The translations under genes and the position numbers were made by a program. The notes below the pieces were generated by a model. That model saw only the letters and a program-made list of their open reading frames with translations, was not told the origin of the DNA and made no database searches. A DNA stretch of 64,000 bases from Neoroseomonas soli (GTDB taxonomy: Bacteria > Pseudomonadota > Alphaproteobacteria > Acetobacterales > Acetobacteraceae), in NCBI RefSeq assembly GCF_018129065.1, contig NZ_JAAEDM010000003.1:62001-126000 (forward strand), in the 5' to 3' direction. This document shows positions 42,971 through 51,348 of this stretch, piece after piece. How positions within the stretch are numbered: the first letter of the stretch is position 1; every line of letters starts with the position of its first letter.

Positions 42971-43328
42971 TCGCCTCACGCATCCCGCAGCGTCTGCTGC
43001 AGCGCCCCTGCCTGACACCGTGCTCCCACTCGGCGCGGCGCCCTTCATCGCCTGGGCGATCAATGCGCTGCCGGGCGATCGCGCCATCTACTGGCAGGGC
43101 CATATCGCCCGCGACGCCTGGCCGGTGATGGGTCGGCTGCGGCCGCGCGACTGCCGGGCGCTGACCGAGACCGCCCGTCTCGCCCTGCGCCTGGCCGAGG
43201 ATGGCTACCTCCGCCTGGTGCAGCACCGGCTCGGGACGCACGACTACGCCTATGTCGCCATCGCGCGCCGCATGTCGCCGGCGCGGCGCGCGCGGCGGCT
43301 GACGCTCCCCATCGCGGAAGCCGCGTGA
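42963..43328 (+). CDS. Hypothetical phage early protein
   Basis: 121 residues (MHDRLTHPAASAAAP…). The C-terminal half is a helical, winged-helix-like stretch (RPRDCRALTETARLALRLAEDGYLRLVQHRLGTHDYAYVAIARR), ending very basic. GGAGG lies upstream, inside the Cro-like gene. Both neighbours overlap it. No family recognised. Confidence 0.65.
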   Translation: MHDRLTHPAASAAAPLPDTVLPLGAAPFIAWAINALPGDRAIYWQGHIARDAWPVMGRLRPRDCRALTETARLALRLAEDGYLRLVQHRLGTHDYAYVAIARRMSPARRARRLTLPIAEAA

Positions 43329-43777
43329 TGGGCAAGCCGTCCCGCGACAAGGGCCTGCGCCGCGAGCGCGCCATCGTCGAACTGCACGTGAAGTGCGGCA
43401 TCCCCGCCGAGCGCGTCCCGCTCTCCGGCGCGTCGCACTATCGCGGCAACGGCGCCGACATCGACATCTACGCCCGCGGCGCGACCGGGCCGCCGCTGAC
43501 CGCCGAGGTCAAGGCGCGCGGTGACGGCAACGGCTTCAAGACGCTGCTGCGCTGGCTCGGCTCCCATGACGCGCTGTTCCTCTGGCAGGACCGCCAGGCG
43601 CCGATCGTCGTCATCCCCATGCATGTCTGGCTTGAGGTGCTCGGCCTGATCAACCGTACGGCGGGCGGCACCGGCAGCATCCAGCAGGAGCCTGACGCGG
43701 ACACGCCGCGGCAGCAGGCCCGCGCGGCGGCCGAGCATGGCCGTCCCCATGACGCTATCGCGGAGCGTGCGGCATGA
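43328..43777 (+). CDS. PD-(D/E)XK nuclease, Holliday-junction-resolvase-like
   Basis: 149 residues, beginning at the ATG that overlaps the previous stop. The motif set E…GADIDIYA…TAEVKARG is that of Hjc-like or VRR-NUC-like nucleases: an early Glu in RRERAIVELH, then Asp, then ExK. RWLGSHDALFLWQDRQAPIVVIP follows, as in resolvases. It probably processes branched DNA in phage replication or recombination. The exact type is not settled. Confidence 0.72.
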   Translation: MGKPSRDKGLRRERAIVELHVKCGIPAERVPLSGASHYRGNGADIDIYARGATGPPLTAEVKARGDGNGFKTLLRWLGSHDALFLWQDRQAPIVVIPMHVWLEVLGLINRTAGGTGSIQQEPDADTPRQQARAAAEHGRPHDAIAERAA

Positions 43778-44535
43778 ACGGCTTCGCACAACACGGCCTC
43801 GATCACCTCTCGGCCACCAGCCTCAACCTCTACGCGGCCGAACCGGCGCTTTGGGTAGTGGAAAAGCTGCTGCATCGGCGGGCGCCGGTGGGTTGCGCCG
43901 CGTATCGCGGCATCGCGGCGGAGCATGGCGTCAGCCTCGGCCTGTTCGATCCCGCGCTCTCCATGGAGGACTGCCAGGCGGCAGCGCTGGCCGAATTCGA
44001 CCGCCTCGCCGCGCTGTCCGCCGATCCGAACCGCGGCAAGGAGCGCGAGCCCATTCCCGGCATCGTCGCCACCGCGCTGGTGGAGCTGCGCCAATACGGC
44101 CCGCCAACCCCACCGCCGGAGGGGCAGCGCCAGCATCGCGTCGAGGTCACCCTGCCGGACGTGCCGGTGCCGCTGATCGGCTACCAGGACTTCGTCTGGG
44201 ACGCGCACGGCATCGTCCTCGACCTCAAGACCCAGCTGCGCCTGGCCTCCGAGATCAGCCCCGCCCATGCGCGACAGGGAGCGGTCTATGTCGCTGGCAC
44301 CAACCGCGAGATGCGCTTCTGCTACGCGACGCCCAAGAAGGTCGCGGTCTACGCGCTGCAGGACCCGGCCGCGCCTCTCGCCGTGCTGCGCGAGGTCGCG
44401 CTCCGCCTCGAGCGCTTCCTGCGCCTGTCGCGCGATCCGCAGGAACTCGCTGGGCTGCTCTGCCCCGACTTCGAGAGCTTCTGGTGGTCCGCCCCCGAGG
44501 CCCGCGCACTGGGGAGGGAGGTCTATGGCTACTGA
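43774..44535 (+). CDS. RecB-like PD-(D/E)XK exonuclease
   Basis: 253 residues overlapping the previous gene by 4 bases. The opening HLSATSLNLYAAEPALWVVEKLL and RGIAAEHGVSLGL form the PDDEXK_1 helical N-part, and the active site is PLIGYQDFVWDAHGIVLDLKTQ (D…DLK). YATPKKVAVYAL and the C-terminal Cys are in the usual place, but an iron-sulfur cluster is unlikely because too few cysteines are visible. It may be the phage recombination exonuclease. Confidence 0.8.
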   Translation: MNGFAQHGLDHLSATSLNLYAAEPALWVVEKLLHRRAPVGCAAYRGIAAEHGVSLGLFDPALSMEDCQAAALAEFDRLAALSADPNRGKEREPIPGIVATALVELRQYGPPTPPPEGQRQHRVEVTLPDVPVPLIGYQDFVWDAHGIVLDLKTQLRLASEISPAHARQGAVYVAGTNREMRFCYATPKKVAVYALQDPAAPLAVLREVALRLERFLRLSRDPQELAGLLCPDFESFWWSAPEARALGREVYGY

Positions 44536-44659
44536 CCTCCGCCCCACGCCGCGGCGGCGCTGGCGACCGTCCCTGATCCCGCTCGAGTTGCTGGCGGCGA
44601 CGCTGCACTGGGCCGGGCTGTGGGCGCTCGCCCTGCTCGTCCTGTCGCTGATCGCCTGA
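44525..44659 (+). CDS. Small single-helix membrane protein
   Basis: 44 residues (MATDLRPTPRRRWRPSLIPL…). It is basic at the front, with one hydrophobic helix (LLAATLHWAGLWALALLVLSLIA). It overlaps the end of the exonuclease gene by 11 bases. Function unknown. Confidence 0.5.
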   Translation: MATDLRPTPRRRWRPSLIPLELLAATLHWAGLWALALLVLSLIA

Positions 44660-44722
44660 CGCGTCCGGCGCTGCGCGCCCGCCGCACCTGGCGCGCGTCA
44701 CCCCCACCGAGAGGATAGGCCC

Positions 44723-45445
44723 ATGGCCCTCGGCCTGAACACCAGCACCAGCGGTGCCGACTTCGTCCCCCACATCCGCTACGACGCGCGCGCCGGCCGC
44801 ATGTTCCGCGCCGACCGCGCCCAGGCCGCCGACGGCCGGTGGGAAACCACCCTGGTCGACATCACCAGTCCGCCGCCGCAGTTCCTGATGGATCTCGCGC
44901 AGATCGAGATCGGCTGGCTGTCCTATACCGGCGGCACCCCGGATCTGCGGCTGGTGCCCTTCGGCGCGGCCCTGCCGCCGCAGCCGAGCAAGGACCACCG
45001 CCAGGGCTTTCGGGTGCGGGTGTTCGCCCCGAAGCTGCTCGGCGGCCTGCGCGAATTCGCCTCCTCGGCCAAGGTGGTGATCGCGGCGATGGACGCGCTG
45101 CACAGCACCTATGAGGCGGCGCCGGAGCGCGGCCAGGGGATGGTGCCGGTGGTGACCTTCGCAGGCACCTCGCCGGTGGTGAGCAAGGGGCCGCAGGGCA
45201 GCAGCACCAACTATGCGCCGGTGTTCCGCATCGAGAAATGGGTGGCGCGCCCGGCCGATCTGCCGATCGGTGCGCTGCCCGGGGCGCAGGACACCACCGC
45301 GGCGGCTTCGCCCGCCGCAGCTGCGCCCGCCCCAACGGCATCTGTCCCTGCAGCGCCGCCCCGGCACGTGCCGCCGCCGGTCTCGGTCGCGGCGCCGCCG
45401 GTGACGGTGGCGCCCGCGCTGGTGACGCACGACACCGAGTTCTGA
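44723..45445 (+). CDS. Phage early protein, candidate single-strand DNA-binding protein
   Basis: 240 residues. GAGAGGA precedes the ATG. The first 175 residues contain beta-like segments and the conserved-looking GFRVRVFAPKLLGGLREFASSAKVVIAAMD and STNYAPVFRIEKW. Then comes a Pro/Ala-rich flexible linker and the acidic tip THDTEF. A folded domain plus a flexible tail ending in acidic residues and Phe is the layout of SSB proteins. Its place before the primase-helicase gene supports a replication role. No homologue can be named, so this is inference. Confidence 0.5.
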   Translation: MALGLNTSTSGADFVPHIRYDARAGRMFRADRAQAADGRWETTLVDITSPPPQFLMDLAQIEIGWLSYTGGTPDLRLVPFGAALPPQPSKDHRQGFRVRVFAPKLLGGLREFASSAKVVIAAMDALHSTYEAAPERGQGMVPVVTFAGTSPVVSKGPQGSSTNYAPVFRIEKWVARPADLPIGALPGAQDTTAAASPAAAAPAPTASVPAAPPRHVPPPVSVAAPPVTVAPALVTHDTEF

Positions 45446-45449
45446 GCCG

Positions 45450-47696
45450 ATGGACGGGACGGCGAGCCAGGTGCAGCGCGACGGCGACGGGCTGATCTGC
45501 CCGCTGCCAGACGCGCTGCGCGCGCTCGCCGCCCGGCCGCATTGGGTGATCTGGCGCTGGACCGAGCCGACCGACGGCCGCAAGCCCGACAAGCCGCTGT
45601 TTCGCGCCGGCGATCCCTGGCGCCACGCCTCAACCCAGGAGCCTGCCTCCTGGGACAGTTTCGCCGCTGCCATGGGCGCGGTCGCCGCCGGCGAGGCGGA
45701 CGGCGCCGGCTATGTGCTGCGCGACGATGCGGCGCACATCTTTCTCGATCTCGATGCCTGCCGCGATCCCGTCACCGGCGCGCTGACGGACTGGGCGCAA
45801 CGGCTGGTGGAGGAGGCCGACAGCTACACCGAGGTCACGCCCTCCGGACGGGGGCTCCGCATCATCGGGCTGAACGAGAGCCTGAGCGCCCCGATCCATC
45901 GCCGCGTCGCCATGCCGGAGGGTGGCAGCGTCGAGATCTTTCACCGCTGCCCGCGCTACGTCACCGTCTCCGGCCGCCTGCTGCGGGAGGCACCCGACGC
46001 GCTGCGGCCGATCTGCGACGTCGCCGCCGACCTGCTGCTGCTGGCGCAGCCGGCATCCCCCGCCACCGTGGGTCACACGGATGGCCCGCCCGCACCGCGC
46101 TCGCATCCGGACGCCGCCGCCTCGGCCGACGACATCGCCGCCGCACTGGCGCAGATCCCCAATGCCGACCTGCCCTGGGACGAGTGGTCGCGCATCGGCA
46201 TGGCGGTGTGGCGTGCCTCGGGCGGCAGCGCCGCGGGCCTCGCCGCCTGGACGGCCTGGTCCGCGAAGTCATCGAAGCATCAGGACGCCGCCTGCGCCGA
46301 ACGTTGGCAGCACTGGTTCCGCAGCCCGCCGGATCGAATCGGCTTTGCCTCGCTGTATCGCCTCGCCCGGCTGGCGAACCCGCTCTGGGTCAAGCCGTCG
46401 CTGGTCGCAGCGCGCACGCCCGCCTCGGCGCCGCAGGTGGGCGGACAGGTCGCCGGACAGGGCGCGCATGCGGATTGGGAGGGCGACGTCGCGGCGCCAC
46501 AGGTCTCCACGCCCCGCGGCGCCCAGGGCGCGACCACAGCGGACCTCGTCGCCACGCCCTTCGACCCCGCCGAGTTCGCCAGCCTGGCGCCGCGCGAATG
46601 GGTCTATGGCCATTTCCTGATCCGCCGCTTTGTCTCCGTCCTTGGCGCCCCGGGCGGCACCGGCAAGACCGCCTACGCCATCGGCGTCGCCCTCTCTGTC
46701 GCGCTCGGCCGCCCCCTGGTCGAGGAGCCGGTGCACAGCCCGGGCCGCGCCTGGATCTACAACCTGGAAGACCCGCGCGACGAACTGCTCCGTCGCGTAC
46801 AGGCCGCCCTGATCGCGCACCGCATCCCGCCGAGCGATCTCGCCGGGCGCCTGTTCCTCGACAGCGGCCGCGAGCAGCCGCTGATCCTCGCTACCCGTCT
46901 GCCGGACGGCAGCACCGTCGCCACGCCGCTGGTGGACGCGCTGATCGCCGAGCTCACCCGCCGCCAGGTGCGGCTGCTAGTCGTCGATCCCTTCGTGAAG
47001 TCGCATCGCCTCGAGGAGAACCGCAACGACCAGGTCGACTTCGCCGCCACGCTGTGGTCGCGCGTTGCCGACGCCGCCGGCTGCGCCGTGCTGCTGGTGC
47101 ATCACTTCCGGAAAGGGGGCATCGCCGGTGACGCCGATGCGTTCCGCGGCGCCTCCGCGCTGGTCGATGCGGCGCGCGCGGCGGTCGCGCTGCGCGCCAT
47201 GGACGAGAAAGAAGCCGAGCGCTTCGGCATCGACGAAGACGAGCGCTGGTTCTTCGTCCGCGCCGATAACGCCAAGCTGAACCTCGCGCCGCGCCCGCTC
47301 GACGCGACCTGGCTGCAGCTGCGCTCGATCACGCTGCCGAACGGCGACCACGTCCAGGCCGTCGCGCGGTGGCGCCCTGCCTCGGTGTTCAAGGACCTCA
47401 CGCTCGCGGCCTCGGCCGACCTGATCGAGCAGCTCGGTTCCCCCCGCGATGATGGTGAGCGCTGGTCCGCGCGCCCGCAGGACAGCGATCGCTGGGCGGG
47501 CACCCTCATTACCAGCGTCGTCGGCTGCACCGAGGAGCAGGCCCGCACGATCCTGGCTGGCTACCTGAAAGGCCAGGCCCTTCGGATCGTCGACTACCAG
47601 AGCCCGAAGCAGCGCAAGGCGCGCAAGGGGCTCGAACACGACCCGCAGGCCGTCGCCGGCATGCGGCTTCACGCACAGGAGGAAAACGACGCATGA
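45450..47696 (+). CDS. Phage primase-helicase (Prim-Pol, PriCT-2 and RepA-like AAA domains)
   Basis: 748 residues. Residues 20-145 resemble an archaeo-eukaryotic Prim-Pol with the acidic motif FLDLDACRDP (about 100-109) and YTEVTPSGRGLRII. Residues 220-300 fit PriCT-2 (LPWDEWSRIGMAVWRASGG…AERWQHW). The C-terminal part is a RepA-like ATPase with GAPGGTGKT (about 399-407) and LLVVDPFVKSH (about 509). One protein should thus prime and unwind during phage replication. It starts four bases after the candidate SSB gene and is followed by coupled small genes with a repeat array. Confidence 0.9.
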   Translation: MDGTASQVQRDGDGLICPLPDALRALAARPHWVIWRWTEPTDGRKPDKPLFRAGDPWRHASTQEPASWDSFAAAMGAVAAGEADGAGYVLRDDAAHIFLDLDACRDPVTGALTDWAQRLVEEADSYTEVTPSGRGLRIIGLNESLSAPIHRRVAMPEGGSVEIFHRCPRYVTVSGRLLREAPDALRPICDVAADLLLLAQPASPATVGHTDGPPAPRSHPDAAASADDIAAALAQIPNADLPWDEWSRIGMAVWRASGGSAAGLAAWTAWSAKSSKHQDAACAERWQHWFRSPPDRIGFASLYRLARLANPLWVKPSLVAARTPASAPQVGGQVAGQGAHADWEGDVAAPQVSTPRGAQGATTADLVATPFDPAEFASLAPREWVYGHFLIRRFVSVLGAPGGTGKTAYAIGVALSVALGRPLVEEPVHSPGRAWIYNLEDPRDELLRRVQAALIAHRIPPSDLAGRLFLDSGREQPLILATRLPDGSTVATPLVDALIAELTRRQVRLLVVDPFVKSHRLEENRNDQVDFAATLWSRVADAAGCAVLLVHHFRKGGIAGDADAFRGASALVDAARAAVALRAMDEKEAERFGIDEDERWFFVRADNAKLNLAPRPLDATWLQLRSITLPNGDHVQAVARWRPASVFKDLTLAASADLIEQLGSPRDDGERWSARPQDSDRWAGTLITSVVGCTEEQARTILAGYLKGQALRIVDYQSPKQRKARKGLEHDPQAVAGMRLHAQEENDA

Positions 47697-47971
47697 GGAA
47701 GCCTCTCAGCCTGCCGGGTCAGCCGACCATCGGCGGGGTCGCCTTTGTTCAGCATCAGCGCTTTGAGTGCGTCGAAATCCGGCCGCACACCACGCGCGAC
47801 GGCCGCCATATCGAGCTGACGCGCTGGCTCGGTCACTGCACCGACTGCGGCGCGCCGTTCGATCTCGTCACGCCACGTCGCGCAGGTGCTGTCCGCGTCG
47901 ATCGGCGCCGCTGTGCGGAGCACCGCGATCCCAAGCGCCGGGTCAAGGTGCTGGCGGGAGCAGAGGCATGA
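47693..47971 (+). CDS. Small zinc-ribbon-like phage protein
   Basis: 92 residues overlapping the primase-helicase stop by 4 bases. CTDCGAPF and a later RRRCAEH suggest a partial zinc ribbon. It is beta-like and basic. Function unknown; perhaps DNA binding. Confidence 0.65.
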   Translation: MRKPLSLPGQPTIGGVAFVQHQRFECVEIRPHTTRDGRHIELTRWLGHCTDCGAPFDLVTPRRAGAVRVDRRRCAEHRDPKRRVKVLAGAEA

Positions 47972-48240
47972 GGCCGCTCGCGGATATCTGCGCCACTGCC
48001 CTGCGCCACTGGCGCAGCACTGGCGCAGTGGCGCGGCGACCGGTTGCCGGGGAGGGCTGCGCCTCTGCGCCACTGACCTGGCCCATGCCCTCATGCCCCT
48101 TAGGGGGCATGGGGCAGTGGCGCAGTGGCGCAGCCCGGACCGGTGGGGCAGCGGCGCAAGATCCCCAGCAGTTTGGAGAGCACGGGCGGCCATCCAGTGG
48201 CGCAGCAGCAGCGCACACCATCACGGAGACGAGGGCATGA
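47968..48240 (+). CDS. Small ORF overlying the inverted-repeat array
   Basis: 90 residues, with 4-base overlaps (ATGA) on both sides, so it is probably translated. Its sequence is low in complexity because most of it overlies repeated CTGCGCCACTG units and a hairpin. It may be a real small protein, or a coupling frame that lets ribosomes cross an origin-like region. No family recognised. Confidence 0.45.
   Translation: MRPLADICATALRHWRSTGAVARRPVAGEGCASAPLTWPMPSCPLGGMGQWRSGAARTGGAAAQDPQQFGEHGRPSSGAAAAHTITETRA
47988..48205. repeat. Symmetric iteron-like array, candidate phage replication origin
   Basis: Three exact copies of CTGCGCCACTG (47988, 48001 and 48065) face three exact copies of its complement CAGTGGCGCAG (48115, 48123 and 48195). 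Near-copies lie at 48026 and 48149, and ACTGGCGCAG is repeated at 48008 and 48019. At the centre is a hairpin at 48092-48111. The array is therefore a large dyad, right after the primase-helicase gene, as expected of an initiator-binding origin. Confidence 0.6.
48092..48111. repeat. Hairpin at the centre of the repeat array
   Basis: CATGCCCC / GGGGCATG with a TTAG loop, placed between the forward and the reversed copies of the 11-bp unit. Confidence 0.6.
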
Positions 48241-48848
48241 TGTCAGGGGCTACTGATCGCTCGGCCACCGCTATGGCCGTCCAGGGCCTGGTGCAGTCGG
48301 TCGATGCGTTGACCGACGCCATCGAGCGCAAGTGGGGCGTGGGCCGGCTGCGCCTGCTGGTCGAGGACGGGCTGCGCGAGCGGTTCGATCGGCAATGGGC
48401 GAAGTGGCAGGCGGCCTATGGCGCGCAGGACCTCGATGCCGTGCGCGCCCATTCCGAGGCGATGCGGCGCGCCTGGGCCGCCATGGACACCGCCGCGCTG
48501 GCCGCCGGCCACCAGCCCCTGGCGCCGGAGGTCTGGGAGACGCGGATGCCGGACGGCGTCGTGCTGGCCATCGTCCGCACCCTGCCCGAGGCGCAGGCGC
48601 TGGCGCGCGATGGCCGCGACCGCGAGGTGTGGACGCTCGACGAGGTGGGCCGCGTCATCTGCGCCTGGGAGGGGCGGCACTGGGTCGATGCCATCCACCA
48701 GCATTTCCCCGGCTCGCGCATCGAGGCGCTGCGCCTGACGCCGCGCGGCGGCGAGTTCGACTGGTCGCGCGGGGACGCGATCCCGTTCGGCCACGAGACG
48801 GGCGACACGCATGCCTACACCCCGATCCGGCGGAGGGCCGGCGCATGA
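48237..48848 (+). CDS. Hypothetical phage protein
   Basis: 203 residues. CGGAGA lies upstream, and the start overlaps the previous stop by 4 bases. Residues 15-85 are helical (VQSVDALTDAIERKWGVGRLRLLVEDGLRERFDRQWAKW). The C-half is more beta-like (REVWTLDEVGRVICAWEGRHWVDAIHQHFPG). I recognise the type as recurring in alphaproteobacterial prophages but can give no function. Confidence 0.7.
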   Translation: MMSGATDRSATAMAVQGLVQSVDALTDAIERKWGVGRLRLLVEDGLRERFDRQWAKWQAAYGAQDLDAVRAHSEAMRRAWAAMDTAALAAGHQPLAPEVWETRMPDGVVLAIVRTLPEAQALARDGRDREVWTLDEVGRVICAWEGRHWVDAIHQHFPGSRIEALRLTPRGGEFDWSRGDAIPFGHETGDTHAYTPIRRRAGA

Positions 48849-49072
48849 GGCTGCCTGGTGCTCCCCGTCCGCCGCGCTCGTCGCTCGACCTCGCCCGCAG
48901 CCCAACCAACGACGCGGAGGTGAACGCGATGCGGGCCGCGGCCTGGCACCGGCTCGGCGTCGTCGCGATCCCGGTCGACGAGATCACCGATCCCTGGCTG
49001 CGGCAGGCGATCACCAACGAGGCCAATCGCCGCTGGGGGCGGCGCGATGGAGGCAGCAGCCATGGCCGCTAA
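48845..49072 (+). CDS. Small hypothetical phage protein
   Basis: 75 residues, overlapping both neighbours. VVAIPVDEITDPWLRQAITNEANRRWGRR is helical and basic at its end. No family recognised. Confidence 0.6.
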   Translation: MRLPGAPRPPRSSLDLARSPTNDAEVNAMRAAAWHRLGVVAIPVDEITDPWLRQAITNEANRRWGRRDGGSSHGR

Positions 49073-49616
49073 GCGGAGGACGAAGCGCCCGGCGACGCCG
49101 CGTGAGGATCTGTCGGAGCCTTCGAAGTGGCGGCTGCAGCATGGCCCGGTGGGCGAGCCCGTGCGCGAGGCGGATCCCGAGACCGGGCTGCCGGTCGTGC
49201 ATCGCCGCACGGTCGACACCCTCGGCCAGATGCTGGCCAACGGCACCATCACGCAGGAGATGCACGATGCGGGCGCGGTGTTCCGCCGGCAGTTCCGCGT
49301 TGCAGCGCTCGATCAGCTGCGCGCCATGCCGCTGCTCCGTCTGCCGGGTGGCTCAGGGGACCGGCTCACTGAGCGGCAGGCCAAGGCGCGCATGGAGGCG
49401 GCCGATGCCGTCACCGCCCTGGGTGGCTTCGACAGCGCGGCGGGCTCGATCGTCTGGCATGTGGTCGGCCTCGAGTGCTCGGTGCGCGAATGGGCGCAGC
49501 GTCAGGGCTGGGGTGGGCGCAGCGTCGGGCACGCCCAGGCGCAGGGGATGCTGGTGGCAGCGTTGGGCGTGCTGGCGGTGATCTACGGCTTCAAGCCAAG
49601 GAGCAGGGCTGCATAA
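49047..49616 (+). CDS. Phage regulator-like protein (resembles DUF6456)
   Basis: 189 residues. The C-terminal part (GGFDSAAGSIVWHVVGLECSVREWAQRQGWGG…AQGMLVAALGVLAVIYGF) resembles DUF6456-type helix-turn-helix domains, in which REWAQRQGW is the recognition segment. These are found in late-gene or gene-transfer-agent regulators, so a role in turning on late genes is possible. ATG at 49062 is an alternative start. It overlaps the preceding gene by 26 bases. Confidence 0.6.
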   Translation: MEAAAMAAKRRTKRPATPREDLSEPSKWRLQHGPVGEPVREADPETGLPVVHRRTVDTLGQMLANGTITQEMHDAGAVFRRQFRVAALDQLRAMPLLRLPGGSGDRLTERQAKARMEAADAVTALGGFDSAAGSIVWHVVGLECSVREWAQRQGWGGRSVGHAQAQGMLVAALGVLAVIYGFKPRSRAA

Positions 49617-49696
49617 TGTTGTCGTCTGTCAGCTTGACGACCTAACCTCGGGTTGAAGAACCTCGCTCTCGGCGAGGCATACTTGGTCGGGACGCC

Positions 49697-50869
49697 ATGA
49701 ATCGCTTCATTCCGTCGATCCTACTCGCAGGTTTCCTAAGCCTACCGCTCGCTGCCTGGAGCCAAGCACCTGGCAGCCCTGGGCCGACCGTCGGCACCGA
49801 GCTCAGCGACACATTCGCCGCGGACCTCGCGCTTGTTCGGACGCAGATCGCTGAGGCCGAGCGGGATCTTACGTCGGCGCCGGGCGGTCTGCTGGGCGAC
49901 CTGACGCGCGTCCGGATCGGTGTCTACCGCTTGACCGAGGCGCTGCTGGAGCATCGTGCTGCAGTGGCGGCGACAGCAGTGTCCGTGCCTGGTGTTCTGA
50001 CCGCCCCAGATCCTGCACGAATCGCCCGTGCTGAGGCCGAGGTGGCGGCGGCTCGGGAGCGCGTCGCTGCGGCCATGGCACAGGCGAGCCAGTCGGGGGG
50101 CATGATTGGCATACTTGCCCTGACAACGCTCGCCACAGAGAGGCAGGCGTTGGCGCTCGCCGAACTCGCAGCCGTCTCGGCTCGACAAGGATTCGCTTTG
50201 GCGCCACCGGCGAGCGGCGGGGGTTCCACTACTCAGCCCGCCGCATCCGCCCCTACCGCAGATATCCCCGGCACATCAGAAGCCGACGATCGAGCGCCCG
50301 ACGCGCCGAGAAGCCGAGCGCTCCCGGCAGCAGAGCGTCGCACCCTCCAGAGCTTGGGTTACAGCGTCGAGGACGACTGGGCATTCCTTTCCTCGCGATC
50401 CCGGATGGACGATACGCCGCAAGCGCATGGTCGCACGCAGGCCTTGGAGGATTTCTATACGAACCGCGACGCACGAGCGTTGTTGGTCGCCTGCGTCGAG
50501 GGTGAGACGCGGCTCTACGTCGATGTGCAGAAGTACCTTCTGACAGACTACCAGCGACGCACGGTGCGGGTGACGTACCGCATCGATCAGCGGGCGCCAG
50601 TCACAGTGAACTGGGGGACGTCGACGTCGGGCCGCGCGACGGGCTTGTGGGGGCGAGATGCGATACCGTTGATCCGCGCCTTACTAGACGGTGAGGAATT
50701 GCTGCTGCGTGTCGTCGAGCAGAACAACCAGCAGCACCAGATGACGTTCTCGCTCAAGGGCTTCCGACAAGCTGCACAGGCGGTCGCCGAGGCGTGTCGC
50801 TGGTCCCTGCAAGCGCCGGCGCCGGCGTCAGGGCAGCAACCCCGACCTGCAGGTGCTCAAAGGCGATAA
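49697..50869 (+). CDS. Exported cargo protein with a C-terminal VasI-like domain
   Basis: 390 residues with a clear signal peptide (MNRFIPSILLAGFLSLPLAA…). Residues 30-165 are Ala-rich and helical, probably coiled coil. The C-terminal 130 residues (LLVACVEGETRLYVDVQKYLL…TYRIDQRAPVTVNWGTSTSG…LKGFRQAAQAVAEACRW) resemble the VasI-like domain, a small beta-rich fold with a Cys pair. GC is lower than in its neighbours, and it is not part of the phage's coupled operon, so it looks like a moron acting in the periplasm. Function unknown. Confidence 0.6.
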   Translation: MNRFIPSILLAGFLSLPLAAWSQAPGSPGPTVGTELSDTFAADLALVRTQIAEAERDLTSAPGGLLGDLTRVRIGVYRLTEALLEHRAAVAATAVSVPGVLTAPDPARIARAEAEVAAARERVAAAMAQASQSGGMIGILALTTLATERQALALAELAAVSARQGFALAPPASGGGSTTQPAASAPTADIPGTSEADDRAPDAPRSRALPAAERRTLQSLGYSVEDDWAFLSSRSRMDDTPQAHGRTQALEDFYTNRDARALLVACVEGETRLYVDVQKYLLTDYQRRTVRVTYRIDQRAPVTVNWGTSTSGRATGLWGRDAIPLIRALLDGEELLLRVVEQNNQQHQMTFSLKGFRQAAQAVAEACRWSLQAPAPASGQQPRPAGAQRR

Positions 50870-50991
50870 CCGATCTGGCATCGCAAGCGGCTATGGATCG
50901 CTGTTACAATTCACCGTCTGGCGGCGCGGAATCCGCATCTCGTAGACTCTTCCCACGATGACGAAGTGCGGGCGCAGCCCGGCACGACAGA

Positions 50992-51015
50992 CGCCCGGAG
51001 CCCACAGCCCGGGCG
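50992..51015 (+). terminator. Hairpin before the HNH gene
   Basis: CGCCCGG / CCGGGCG with a 10-base loop, followed by CTTTGCGTT. A plausible terminator for the exported-protein gene, just upstream of the HNH gene. Confidence 0.4.
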
Positions 51016-51039
51016 CTTTGCGTTGATGGGGTGAGCGGG

Positions 51040-51348
51040 ATGGCGAGGCTGCGCATGCTGTCGACGCGCATCGCCCGCCACGACACCCGCACCGCGCTGC
51101 CGCCTCCGAAGCAGCCTGACCCGCACTACGCCTCCACCGCGCATCGCGACTGGCGCGCTGCCGTACTCACCCGCGCCGGCCACGCCTGCCAGCGTTGCGG
51201 TCGCCGCGGCGTGCGGCTCTACGCCGACCACATCGTCGAAATGCGCGACGGTGGTGCCGCGCTCGACGTGACGAACGGCCAGACTCTGTGCGGTGCCTGC
51301 CACACGACCAAGACCGTCGCCGTCCGCGCCGCACGCATGGCGCGCTGA
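51040..51348 (+). CDS. HNH endonuclease (phage packaging type)
   Basis: 102 residues from the ATG; a GTG three codons earlier is possible. It has the zinc pair C50/C53 (ACQRCGRRG), H64 in YADHIVEMRDGG, N79 in NGQTLCGACH and the second zinc pair C84/C87. Small HNH proteins near the terminase often help cut concatemers during packaging in HK97-like phages, which fits the late genes that follow. Confidence 0.85.
   Translation: MARLRMLSTRIARHDTRTALPPPKQPDPHYASTAHRDWRAAVLTRAGHACQRCGRRGVRLYADHIVEMRDGGAALDVTNGQTLCGACHTTKTVAVRAARMAR

Noticed and set aside
47988-48205. CRISPR array
   Set aside because: The repeats are 11 bases, inverted in the right half and spaced irregularly, without spacers of equal length, and there are no cas genes.
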